Positions 17,657 to 28,286 of a DNA stretch of 64,000 nt are shown piece after piece. The position numbers and the translations under genes are program-made. Source of the DNA: Buddleja alternifolia. Its lineage: Eukaryota; Streptophyta; Magnoliopsida; Lamiales; Scrophulariaceae. Numbering within the stretch: the first letter of the stretch is position 1; every line of letters begins with the position of its first letter. Under the pieces are notes generated by a model that saw nothing but the letters and a program-made list of their open reading frames with translations, searched no databases and was not told the DNA's origin. The stretch is from NCBI GenBank assembly GCA_019426215.1, contig CM033391.1:6312708-6376707 (forward strand), in the 5' to 3' direction.

Positions 17657-19946
17657 ATGAGCAAGACTCAAGGTGATCAAGGTAATCACAATATTTGTAA
17701 TTTTTCTTTCTGCGTTGGCGAGGCCTGACCTGCGCCCAGAGGTGTCGTGTCTAGGCATGGTGCCTCGTGGTGTGATCGCGAGGCCTCTCGCCTCGTAACC
17801 ACTGCCGCAAGGTGCGGTGACCGCGAGGCACCATGCCTCGTGGTCCCGGTCATGAGGCGACGTGCCTCGTGGCACTAACCGCGAGGCATTTGGGTCTCGC
17901 CACGAGGTCTTGTTATTGTGCGGCTTAGCCGCGAAACGTTTAGTTTGTCCTTGACTTAGATCTCCTCAATACATGTGTTATCACTTTAGATAACTTTTAG
18001 TAAAGACTTGTTATTGATAAAGCCTATTTATGTTCATAGGGCAATGGGGCTAACCTTCCCCATATGAGGAGGATCTGACCTCTCCTGACAGTCGTGCTTT
18101 TGATTCTCGTGATTCTACTATCACTCAGACTGAATTTTTAACTCTTTTTGGCGACACCATGGTGGAATTCGAGTTACTCGTACCCATACTGGGCTGTCGG
18201 TCTTAGATTCTCCGGAGGGGCACGTTACCCTCTACGTAGAGTATTTTCGCTCGGGGCTCACAATTCCCTACCATAAGTATTTGGAGAAGTCTTAGCTTAC
18301 TACAATATTTGCATAAGTCAGCAAACCCCAACTTTCACCTTTTTTGAGGGTTTTGTTTCTCGGTTTTGCCGAGTTAGGCCTTGACGTTAGCTTGGATACT
18401 TTTCAGGCCTTGTTCACGATTAAGATGAGTAGCTCCACATCCTACGTGTATTTTTACCCCTCATCGACTTTTAGGTTTTTAAAGGGCAATATTAAGACCA
18501 AGAGTGATTGGAAGTTGAAATTTTTCTACTTTCCGACCACCGACTTAGGTATACCTACTCCCTTGCGTTTGGCTGGGAGCGTTGCCTCTCATCATGTCAC
18601 CCGAGCGCAACGAAAACTTAGAGCTAAGTATAACGAAGCGGGTTTGTTTGATAGCGACTTTGACCTTGAACAGTTTTATACTACCGGTATATTCGCACTT
18701 TTAATTTATTCCACTTCTCGTTGTGATCCTTTAGCACTGATTGTCTTGCCTTTTACTCATACTTGGTGAACTTGTGTGTTTTGTGTAGGTATGAGAGCAT
18801 CTAGGGGTGGTAAGGCGAGCTCTACGTTCTTACTGCCCCTCATGTCTCACACAGCCCTGCTGATGGGGCTGATCAGCCGGGACCTTCGCACTTTGCCCAG
18901 AGGGATGCATCTGGGGTTGTTTCCCCCTTGGCCTCTGCCCCGGCGGTACAGGTCCCCTGCACTCTGGATTTTGATTCTTTGATGGCGGACTTTGGTTCTA
19001 AAGGCGTTCGTGGTCCCAAGCAGGACGTTTGCGCCAGTCCTCCGGGTACTGTTGTGTTGGAGGGGGGCGATGGTGATTATATTAACGGGGACTTTGCCCA
19101 CTTGTCTCCCAGAGTTAGTCACAGTAAGGGAGTGAACCCTCTAGATGAGCATTTAGCCGCGTATTCTTTGCCCCGCCGGCTCCTATGGCGAAGCGTGCTC
19201 GCGGTCGTTCTCCCGGGACCTCCAGTTCCAACGACCTGGGCACCGATTTGTTCAGCCCGGGAGTAAACTTGGACCCCAATGTCATCTCCTTTTAGGATGC
19301 TACAGATCTCGTGACCCCTTGGTCCATGACCAGGATAGTCGTGACAGACTATGATGTTATGCGTTTATCATCCCTACCGGTCGAGCAACTTGATCAGGAG
19401 ATCTGCACCAGCGCCGGTCAGGTGAGTATTTACTCGCATTGTTATGTAAGGGCTATTTGGCTGTTTGTCTAAAGTTTTCTTCCCCCTTTTTGCCAGGCTA
19501 TCCAGTTGTCTCACTGCCTTCGTCTCAAGTGTGAAGAGTGGAGAGGAAACAGCCTTGAGCAAAACCGTAATCTTCTGTCCCAGTACTGGGGTGCTAGGAA
19601 TGCAACTAACCGCTGGGAGAAGAAGTATATGAAAGCTAAGAAAGAACTTGTGGCGGAAAAGTCTGACGGTAGCCACTTTCTCAGCTCGGACACGGGGAGA
19701 AAGACTTTGGGCGATGCTAAGAGATCGGCGATGGATAAGTTTCGCAAGAGTACTGCCTTCATCGAGGAGTGTAATCGGAGAGAGTATACGTTCGCTCGGG
19801 GCTTTATGACTAAGACGGTGCGCAAGTTCCGTAGGACTCTCCGCGACAGTGGTCGGTACCCCAACGATGATTTCACATGGATGTTTGAGAATGTCCCCGA
19901 CACTAGTTATGGTGAGACCAACGCTGGGGGCGGTGCAGATATGTGA
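17657..19946 (+). pseudogene. Antisense extra gene of the Tat element (gypsy-type transposon protein), broken
   Basis: It runs opposite to gag. A CT-rich leader (17570-17656) precedes an ATG and nine codons (MSKTQGDQG) ending at a GTAATC donor-like site. Coding resumes after TTCATAG at about 18039. The 18100-18770 part has the pattern GHVTLYVEYFRSGL, then FLGFAELGLDVSLDTFQ and SGNI/KSDWKLKFF-like segments, typical of the plant putative gypsy-type transposon domain. Frame changes occur near 18195 and 18330. Later parts (18783-19270 and 19500-19946) are hydrophilic, the last with a Lys/Arg/Glu-rich helical stretch. GTGAGT at 19421 and CAG at 19496 look like intron borders. Function is unknown. 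Confidence 0.6.
17705..17905. repeat. GCGAGGC / GCCTCGTGG motif cluster
   Basis: Within about 200 bp the heptamer GCGAGGC or its complement GCCTCGC, often as GCCTCGTGG, occurs about ten times in both orientations with irregular spacing. It falls in the probable first intron of the antisense gene. Confidence 0.65.
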
Positions 19947-20348
19947 GGCTGTGGTCGCCCTCTTAGCTGGCAGACCCTTTCATGGTCTTACCCCTCTGGG
20001 TTTAGTTATCTTTCTTTTCTGAACTATTTTTATGTGATTTTCCGCCAGATTTGTTCTTGTTCGCCCGTGCGGGTGTACGTTGCTTTGTAGCCTCTTGAGG
20101 CATATTGTATATTTTCTATCTTTTGACCCGTTTATCTTTTGATATTATCTATCTTTGCTTGCCTCTTTGTTATCTTAGCATATTGTGGGTGTATTTTTCT
20201 ATGTGATAGACTACTTGTTCTACCCTTGCCATAGTACCTTGCTACTTCACGAGCGTTAGCTTTGGTACTCTTCTAATTTTTATGGTTTTTTCTCCACAAT
20301 GAGCTTTTTCTTCTCAATGATTTGTGATAAGCTAGCAGTTAGCCTCCT
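19947..20348. other. Interior spacer of the Tat-type element
   Basis: A T-rich stretch between the end of the antisense gene and the end of gag. It probably holds the 3' ends of both transcripts. No gene seen. Confidence 0.5.
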
Positions 20349-21966
20349 CTATCCCACATGTGCCCCCCTACTCCTTAATATGAAAATCAAATTCAGGAGA
20401 CTGAGGGTTACCTTCAATTCAGTCGTATGGCCTTTGTCCCTATGAAATCTGCAATACTTCTTGGACTTGAGACGATTGGGGCTATCCATCATCTTCTTAG
20501 GCCAGGAGACTATTCCTTGCTGCTCGGCGATAGCTAGTACTCGCTCTCTTGAAAGTGTAAGAAGAGTATATTTCTCAAATCCAGAAGGGCGCATAGGCTT
20601 CCTCTGTTTTGCCTCTGGCGATTTTTCATCATCTCTAGCCTTTCTCTTATTGCCACCACCCTCACTCTTGAGTGGGCCGACACTCTCTTCAATTCTAATA
20701 TACTTCTCAACTCTTGTAACAACTCTTCCATAGTTAATGGGGGCTTTCCAGCGATTGACTTCTTGAACCTACCATTGTGTAGATTCCTCTGTATAATTCC
20801 ATATAATAGCTCATGATTCACGTGCGACACTTCTGATACCACATTAGAGAAGCGTTGCACATATTCTCTCAAGGACTCCCCCTCCTTCTAAACCACCCTG
20901 AACAAGAAAAAGATGTTGTCTTAGGATACTTCTTGTTCATGGAGAAATGATTAATGAAGTGCCCCGCTAGCTGCTCAAAGCCGGTGATGGTTCCAGCGTG
21001 CAATCGGTTGAACCAGCTCAGGGCCCTGCCTGAGAGGGTGGTCCGAAAGATTTTACAATAAGCTGCGTCGCTGATGTCGTACATATCAGCCTTTGCATTG
21101 AACTTGTCTATGTGTTCCTGGGAGTCTTCCGCTCCTTCATACTCGCTCAGATGGGATATGTTCAACCTGGACGGTAATGATTCTGCCAGAATTTCCGTGT
21201 AGAACGGACTTCTTTTCGGAGGAGCCACAGCCAGTGGCACCAACTGCATATCCTCGTATCGTCGGACGTTCTCCGAGCTTATAGCGGGGAGAGGGGAGTG
21301 CCTACGACTACCATCCTACCTCGACAAAGCCTTCTTAGAGGCCTGAGAAGCTTGCCCTCGGCGAGGAGACCGAGGAGGTGTTATCTTTCTATCTCTTCCT
21401 CTAGGTGGTCTCTCATACGGTGAGACCACGTTGTTCTCTTCTCTCTCCCTTGTTGCCCCATTGATGGGTGAATTGGATCGTCTCGAGCCAATCCCACCTG
21501 GGGTCAGGGATTCATGACCTCGGTGGGGAGATTTGTCAGGCCCTCCTCGATGGGGGAGGCTCTTCTCGCGAGGCTCCGGACCCTGGCGACCAGATGGAGG
21601 GGGTGGATCGTGTGGCCCTTTCTCCTGAGGTTGGGGAGCCTAATGATGGTTTTTTGCTTAGGGGTCTTGCCCCCTGTTGGCTGATGCTCACGATGGATGT
21701 TCTCGAGGGTATTGCTGTACCGCCTTTGCAGCCGCACAAACAGAGGCATCCTCGACCAGAGCCAGCAAAGCCTCTTGGGTTATCTCGAATACCCTGGATG
21801 TAGGGGGTGAGATCACCGCCAGTGTTGCAGGTGGCATTTCTTGCTCGTTCACCAGGGGAGGAGCAATAGGAGTCTCTCCGTTGGCTGGCGCGTTAAGAGG
21901 ATTCTCGCCGCCCACTTGAGTGTTAGGCTGGTCCTCAGGTGTTTGGTTCAGAACTTCATTGGCCAT
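20349..21966 (-). pseudogene. Gypsy gag, broken by frameshifts
   Basis: It starts at the ATG at 21964-21966 with a Pro/Asn-rich head (MANEVLNQTPEDQPNTQVGG). The frame is broken between 21688 and 21250. The capsid core at 21249-20869 contains LSEYEGAEDSQEHIDKFNAK and ALSWFNRLHAGTITGFEQL, the classic plant Gypsy retrotransposon gag signature. A frameshift near 20880 leads to MREYVQRFSNVVSEVSH, and another to a partial zinc-knuckle-like KYCRFHRDKGHTT near 20440. The frame ends at 20349. Confidence 0.8.
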
Positions 21967-22049
21967 GGTTGGCTAATCGTTGTTCGTCATCCTATCTGCA
22001 ATAGTACGTGCTTGCGACCTAGTTTGCATGTCCAGTGGCTGGAACGCGG

Positions 22050-22067
22050 TTCCCACAGACGGCGCCA
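22050..22067 (-). promoter_or_regulatory. Primer-binding site TGGCGCCGTCTGTGGGAA
   Basis: Minus-strand sequence 3 bp from the LTR. The form is common in Tat-lineage and related plant Gypsy elements. Confidence 0.8.
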
Positions 22068-22070
22068 ATC

Positions 22071-22581
22071 TGATGATGGTAAAAATCGTCAGAGTATGAA
22101 TATCACGTGTTCAACCACCACGTGGGGTGAAGAAATCGATCCAACTCACAAGAGACTAGGTTGAAGGTTGGTTTTTGTATAGACTGCACTCAGTTACTTT
22201 GAGTTGCCTACGTATCCAAGCGATGTGGAATCAAGTCAATTCGTAGTTCGTTATTGGGGTTACTCTCTATTGCCAGTGTATTTTTACTGGGGGGAGTAGA
22301 TAATGAACCACCCTCAGTTCCTTTGAAGTATTTATAAGGAGCTGGTTATGGGCTATGGGCTCTTGGGCCCTATCTTGTAATCAGACCAATAGGTTTGATT
22401 GAATTATTATTATTATTATTAGGCTAGAGAAATAACTTTACTATGCTTAAAGGACTGGCCCAGCCCCTTTTGGGCTTGGCCAATCCTTACACCGCAGGCT
22501 TTGTCCTGTGGCGGACGCCTTTACCCGACTCGGAGACGGGTAAATTACTGAAATACCGCTAGACAATTTTGGCCCATATCA
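22071..22581 (-). repeat. 5' LTR of the Tat-type element
   Basis: 511 bp. Its inner border is followed, on the minus strand, by the primer site. Confidence 0.85.
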
Positions 22582-23794
22582 ATGACCCATAGGCTTCCAC
22601 CCAATCGCGATCGCCCTTTCTCGCTGCCACAGACCACCCCAAAATTATATATTATCTACAATCTCATGTAATCTCCAATTTTAATTACTCCTCTGTTCGT
22701 ATAATGGAATGATTAAATAGTAATCCGCAGCTTTTCAAATGCAAAAGAGTTAAAACACAAAATATATAATGATTGAGTTTTTTTTCCTATTTGCGTATCA
22801 CTGTATGGCTTTACAAGATAGTGAAAAGTGCTCTTCGAGACATACATATTCATGACAGTTACCTGCATATAGTTAACTATCCGTTTAATTAAATAAATCA
22901 AAATCAAATTAATATATTTGACGAAAAATTGAATATGAGGCAACTTGCAAGTCAATCCAGGCCGTCAGCTGAACTAGTGTTCACATTCCTCCATTCTCAC
23001 AGGAAATATTAATAATTTAAAACGATAATATTATTTTTTCAATTAACTCGATTAACTCCGGTTTTAAGGCAGAAATGCAAACAAAATTAATCAATGTTAA
23101 AAGCTTATTTGAGCTTGGTTCATAAAAAGTAACAAATTCAACTTGAACATATTCTTTTGGTTCGGGAATAAAGCCCAGGTCGAGCTTGATTCGATTAGCT
23201 AAAATGATACAAAATATTTATGAAAATTTCAAGTTACTCATGCTCTCAAGGTTTTTTTGATTTGATTAAATTCGTTTGATATCGACCCATTGACAATCAA
23301 ATCAAATTTAAATATAATTATCAAGCTCGATAAAAATTTATGAACAACTGAATTATTCGATCGATCTGACCATAGTAGCTTATTGCCCTACATCTTCACT
23401 TGATTACATCACAAAATCTGAACTTTAATATCCTCCTAACCCTAAGGTCAAATGACAAGTGTTTCATGTTAAATAATTGTTTCGGCTGTCTTTAGGGAAG
23501 ATGAGGACAAATATCAATATATTATCATATCAAAGAGCCAAGTACCTTAAACCTTTCAGAATCTTGAGAGTTTTCACCAAATTATTTGGTTATGTTGTAG
23601 ACTGTATAGATAAATAATATGAATTAATGCTGCTAATTTAAATATTATATTGAACCATATTAATTTATAGATTTTCTTGAATAAATATATGGACAATTAC
23701 TTCCATTATAAGTCCTTCCCATGATCACATAGACTAGCTGGATGAGAATGAGAGGATTCTTTTGTCGATGATTGATTAGGAGGATATATGATAG
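22582..23794. other. AT-rich spacer, no gene seen
   Basis: Flanking DNA of the Tat element. At 23100-23360 GAGCTTGRTTCG-like words recur (TTGAGCTTGGTTC, TCGAGCTTGATTCG), a degenerate repeat without clear ends. Confidence 0.5.
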
Positions 23795-23808
23795 GGAGCA
23801 AAACATAT

Positions 23809-23941
23809 CTTTTTTTTTTTTTGGTGAAAAAAAGAGGAAAATGCAAAGCTAAGTAACTAAGTCTTCCAAAATAAGCTCAGGCAGGTCTCCTGGAGAAGTG
23901 TCCCAGACTTGAGCTTCAGGGCCAATCTCATGCCCCAACTT
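23809..23941 (-). mobile_element. 133-bp retroposed fragment with poly(A) tail
   Basis: A perfect 14-bp direct repeat GGAGCAAAACATAT flanks it (23795-23808 and 23942-23955). On the minus strand the insert ends in a poly(A) run (T run at 23810-23822). Just before it lies a short open frame ending DLPELILEDLVT and a stop. Long target duplications and a tail are the marks of LINE-driven retroposition. It is either a 5'-truncated LINE or a fragment of a processed mRNA; I do not recognise the parent. Confidence 0.8.
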
Positions 23942-23964
23942 GGAGCAAAACATATTAAATAACT

Positions 23965-24350
23965 AAGACAATTGCATTTTTTTCCTCTTAATTTTACCCT
24001 ATTTTAATTTTGATCTCAATTATTATGGATTTCTCATATTTAGTCTCATAACTTTCAAAATGTCTCATATTTAATCACAACAGAAATTTTCATCCAAAAT
24101 TTAACGTTGAACTCTGTTTGTCAATGTTTTGACCATTTTTTGGGAGAGGTGTTTCTATTCCACATGCTACTCTCACACAAAATTTTTCCGAAAAACAGGT
24201 CAAAATGACTTACAGAATTGGCCGTTAAATTTCAGATGAAAATTGCTAAACGTGGGATATTTTGTAAGTTATTGGACTAATATGAAAAATCCATAATAAA
24301 CCAAAAAAAAAATTAAAATGGAGCATATGAGATGAAAAATGTAATTTTCC
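23965..24350. mobile_element. 386-bp Mutator-type MITE with 9-bp duplication
   Basis: The direct repeat TAAATAACT lies at 23956-23964 and 24351-24359. The two halves are inverted copies for about 150 bp (AATTGCATTTTTTTCCTC against AATTACATTTTTCATCTC; ATTATGGATTTCTCATATT against ATTATGGATTTTTCATATT). No coding capacity. Its size and build are what the pararetrovirus-bearing element would have without the virus. Confidence 0.8.
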
Positions 24351-24429
24351 TAAATAACTCGAACTTGAATTCAAATTGATCCGTGACAGATTGTTAATAT
24401 AAATTTGACGATGTGGTATCGAATTTGAG

Positions 24430-24591
24430 AGTAAAAAGCATTTTGCATCCTATAAAGTTGGGTTTTTGGCACTTTCCATCCTCAGAAACTAAAACACACA
24501 CTTTGCACCCTCACTTTCATGATATTTGGCAACTTGCACCCCCGATCTATAATTCAGCAAAATTAGTCAATGAAACAAGAGTTGCGGCGAG
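24430..24591 (+). repeat. Terminal repeat of a larger element carrying the GRF zinc-finger gene
   Basis: TTTGCACCCTCACTTTCATG ... TTTGGCAACTTGCACCC matches, in reverse, 49650-49720 on the far side of the Copia nest. The two arms would enclose the GRF fragment if the 24.4 kb nest were removed. The outer ends and duplication are not clear. Confidence 0.55.
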
Positions 24592-25014
24592 CTAGTCTTC
24601 CCAATATTTCAAGGTTAAATCAGTCAACACATATTTTTTCCCGCCAATATTATTGCTGAAGACCCACATTGATTTTATATGATTCTTTTTTGCTTTGTAA
24701 CACATCTTCGGGTCATACCATTTGAAGAATCCACATCCATTTTTGCACTAAGATAAATTTATTTATAAGTTGGAATTTATACAATATAATAGTTTGAATA
24801 TGAAAATAAATAATCATCACTAAATACAATAAAAAAATAAAATAAAATAATATCTTACCCCATAATTTGGGCATTTGTGAAATATTCTACCCGAATTATC
24901 CTTTTGCCAATAGGCTATTAATGGCAAAACATGGTCATAATAACAACGTACAAGTGGAATTTCTTGTACATAGCACCAATAGATTTACCTATTGCTTGAA
25001 GTTTGTGAATCCAT
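24592..25014 (-). pseudogene. GRF-type zinc-finger gene fragment with one intron
   Basis: The first exon (25014-24860) starts MDSQTSSNR, meets a stop, then reads IPLVRCYYDHVLPLIAYW and GRIFHKCPNYG. A GTAAGA donor and a TTATCTTAG acceptor bound a 112-bp intron (24748-24859). The second exon reads CKNGCGFFKWYDPKMCYKAK and ends with a stop at 24592-24594. The CPNYGCKNGCGFFKWYD string is the core of GRF zinc fingers (C...C, G-F-F-K-W). The upstream Cys pair appears disrupted. GRF fingers bind nucleic acid in nuclear repair and topoisomerase proteins, but short plant members like this are of unknown role. Confidence 0.7.
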
Positions 25015-25152
25015 TTGCTTAACTTTTCGAGATGAAGAAGCTCCGTTTGCTCTATTTTTAAAAAAATAAATGGGGATATATCAGTTTTTAGGTAAAAAAT
25101 GATGCTTTTTCAACTTTTCTTTATTTTTGGCAGGAACTTCATGGCGAGATAT
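25015..25152. other. 5' flank of the GRF fragment; left target duplication of the Copia nest
   Basis: A short stretch on which the minus strand stays partly open (RANGASSSRKVKQ). It ends with GATAT (25148-25152), repeated at 49603-49607. Confidence 0.6.
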
Positions 25153-25486
25153 TGTTAGTAAATTTTATAGACCCAAATCTTTGAACTTCATGATAATCAC
25201 GTAATAGATATTAAATCGGAAGCGTATCTGAACCAGCCATATCAGATTAATTCTTGAGTCTTCGCGGTTGGTCTTCCAAATCAATACGTAGTCCTTTGAG
25301 TTTTTCTAGGAGTCTCTCAATTCTCTCTGAAGATGGGAATCAGAAGAATAGAACAATACGTTTGATTTGAGGACCATAACCCTTTTATAATAAGTTATTA
25401 TTCTTATTTTCAATTTAGCCCATCATAAAAGAGGAAATAAAATAATTGGCTTCTACACATAATATCCCATAAAATCTCGTATTTTC
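25153..25486 (-). repeat. 3' LTR of the outer Copia, left part
   Basis: 334 bp up to the inner Copia insertion. The last five bases TTTTC are the left copy of its target duplication. Confidence 0.92.
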
Positions 25487-27282
25487 TGTTAGAGATTGTG
25501 CCCTAAAAATCCAATTATATGAAACGTTTATATTTCGTTTATGAAATTGATCATTATTAATTTTGTTGCAAGTTATGAGTATTATAGAAATCGTACTATA
25601 AGATAGACGTAGTCCAATATAATATATGATAATCGAAATAGGTTTTTAGTCGGTGATAAGATTGAGCGTCTTATCTTCTAAAGACTATAATATACTATAT
25701 TTGATGTTTTGTCTTAATCATGGAAATGAGGATTCCATATATAATAGATTCGTGTAAATCAATGAGATTGAAACACTGAACCAGACCAATTAAGTTATTT
25801 ATTTTTGGCTACTATCGAAAATAAATATCTTCAACTACAACTCTAAATCCTATGATTATCGTGGACTAATGCATCTAGTGTATATTACTTTGATGTATTT
25901 AGAAGTGAGGTCTTCGGTGACCAATATACTTTATACATTGATTAATTGCATGAAATGTGATTATGAAGGACATTCATAAGGAATCTATAATCTCCATGAG
26001 AGATAAGAAATATTCTCTTTAATGGATTTGCAATGTTCAACTATTCTAAAACTTTGGTCAAAGTATTTCAGGTGAAGTGTCACTGAAATTAAACGAAAAA
26101 TGAGTTTTCATATGAAAAGTTGACAATGAGCAAATCAGCAATTTTAGGATAAGAGGTGGAGAATAAAATAATAGTAGCATTGATTTTAGTTTTTCACGGA
26201 TTTTTCGATAGAGAAGTTGGTTGTAATATTCTTAAGTATGTGAACTCTTGAGTAATTTAATTAATTCTAGAGTGCAACAATATTTATTTAGTGGAATTAA
26301 ATATTGTTAAATGGTAATCAAATATTACCATGCGATGATAATTCGATTCGACCCATTTGGAGCTAGAATTAATTTTTCCCTAAGGTCCCTTCGCAAGCCT
26401 CGAATAGAAACTCGATTAAATACTAAAAGGTCCATTGGATGGATTGTTTTTTTGAACTTAGATGAAATGATGTGGGAAATATCTTTAGAGAAAGATATTT
26501 AGATAAAAGTTAAATTAAATTAATTTTAATTTAAAAAGAGAGAAAACAAAAGGACGGGCCTCGGCAAAATTGAAGGTGGCCTGGCCGTGTGACCCGTGGC
26601 CCGACCGCCATGTGACCTGTGGCCCGACCGCCGTGTGACCCGTGGCCTGGCCACCGTGTGGCCTTGAGCCTTGTCTATTTACTTTGTTTTGTCTCACATT
26701 GATTGAAAATACAAGTTTTTAACCTATGACCATCTATAAATAGAGGTCTTTGTTGAGTTCAAAGATACAACAAAAAATTGCAAAAGAATTTTCTAATTTA
26801 GAAAATATATTTGCAAAGTATATAAAATTTATTTTTTAAGAAATTTTATTTTAGTATTAAATTTTAATTGGGAGCCCACTCTCCCGGGTTTAAAGCGAGA
26901 CTTTGCGAAGAAGGCTTTGCGGTGCGAGAGCTCAGTTTCCTCCGACAAGAAGGAGGTGTTTATTGGTTGCGGTGCGTTCCACCGGCTCGTTTCGATCTTC
27001 GGAGGAAGGTTGTATTTTTGTTTTGTTTTAATTATTGATTTTATTTCTATAGCATGCAATTAATTAATTAGTTTCTATTGAATTGTTTAATTAGTTAGTT
27101 TTTTAATTGCTAGCTATAGTTAATCAATAATTATTAATTAAATTCTTTAATTAGTTATCTCTTGCCGTAGTATGTATGATTTAAAATTTTTAATGTCATG
27201 CATGTACGCATTAGAGATAGAATCTTTAATATAAATTCCGCTGCGTACTTTTTGGGGTTATTTTCGAAGTAATTTCCCAACA
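25487..27282 (+). repeat. 5' LTR of the inner Copia
   Basis: 1796 bp, TGTTAGAGATTG ... TTTCCCAACA. A GC-rich array of GTGTGACCCGTGGCC units lies at 26570-26670, about 70 bp before the TATA box TATAAATA (26735-26742). Relative to the 3' LTR it lacks about 62 bp near 25636. Confidence 0.92.
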
Positions 27283-27284
27283 AG

Positions 27285-27296
27285 TGGTATTAGAGC
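27285..27296 (+). promoter_or_regulatory. Primer-binding site of the inner Copia
   Basis: TGGTATTAGAGC, one change from the Met-tRNA type, 2 bp after the LTR. Confidence 0.85.
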
Positions 27297-28286
27297 AGGG
27301 CTCTTGATACGTACATGTGAGACATGTATGCATGTATGCATATTCTTTTTTAAATCTAATGATGCCATGGAATTAAATTCTAGATATTAATGCTTATAGT
27401 ATGTAATTTTAATTATGATTTAAACATGCTTATTTGATTGGATCAATATGTTTAAATTGTTTAAAGGCATGAACACTTGCTTATAGCATTTATATATTTG
27501 TTTATATTCAACATGATTTATATGATTTGATCAAATGTGTTATTTAAATTGTTTAAATAATATGTTGAATATTTTGTGTCAATCGTATGTTTAAATTGTT
27601 TTGACATGATGATTGAGTGGGAGTGTTTTCAAGATTATTTTCTTAGGATAAATAGTTCAAGTCTTGGATTATTGTTCAATTAATTTTGAAAATTCTAATT
27701 TGATTAGAACTCATAGTTATTTAATTAAGCCAATGTTGTCATTATGTGATAATGAAAAATCCACGAGTTGTAAAATATCAAGTGGGAGTGAGATTCAAAA
27801 GTTGAATTCTCACGGCCTCCATTACTGGTCTAATGGTATAGTGTGTTGATATTATTCCCTAAGGAAGGTAATTGCTCACATTACAAGATTAGATCCCTAA
27901 TGGGTAGATTGAAATATGTGTAAACGAGTGCGATCATGCTACCGTGAAGTATCTCGAATATCATATGGATTGTCTAAGTAATGGTGTACACTTGATTAGA
28001 ACAACATATTAGCCTCCCTGAGAAGCTCTGTTATGTCATCCCAAAGGCTAAAGATTGAAATGGTGGGTTAATGATGTTTAGTAAAAGTTACAAGGGAAAA
28101 ACATATTGACTGAGAAGTGTTCTCGCCTAAACTTATTATATTTTTCGATCCTGCCGCCAGGAAGGAAAATGTATAAACCTAGGTCATCATTGCATGTACA
28201 AAATATGGTTATGTGGATTCCATTTTTAGTTTATTTGCTGAAGTATTTTGACTCATAACTTGTTTGTAAATTTTTCAGTTTCGTAA
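27297..28286 (+). other. Leader of the inner Copia
   Basis: About 1 kb of non-coding A/T-rich DNA between primer site and gag. Nothing else seen. Confidence 0.7.

Larger units (their letters stand above)
16919..22581 (-). mobile_element. Tat-type Gypsy LTR element: gag, no pol, antisense extra gene
   Basis: Two direct ~510-bp LTRs (16919-17426 and 22071-22581) begin TGATGATGG and end CCCATATCA. Next to the right LTR, on the minus strand, is the primer site; next to the left LTR is a purine tract. So the element reads right to left. Gag lies at 20349-21966. No protease, RT or integrase is present. The rest of the interior carries a gene fragment on the plus strand. No clear target duplication is seen. 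It must depend on a relative for transposition. Confidence 0.85.

Noticed and set aside
17575..17905. CpG-rich segment as a host-gene promoter
   Set aside because: It is inside an LTR element and explained as leader and intron of its antisense gene; no separate host transcript unit is visible.
21468..22164. Plus-strand frames opposite the Tat gag and over the LTR
   Set aside because: They overlap the gag head and primer site on the other strand and show only low-complexity residues; nothing supports a gene.
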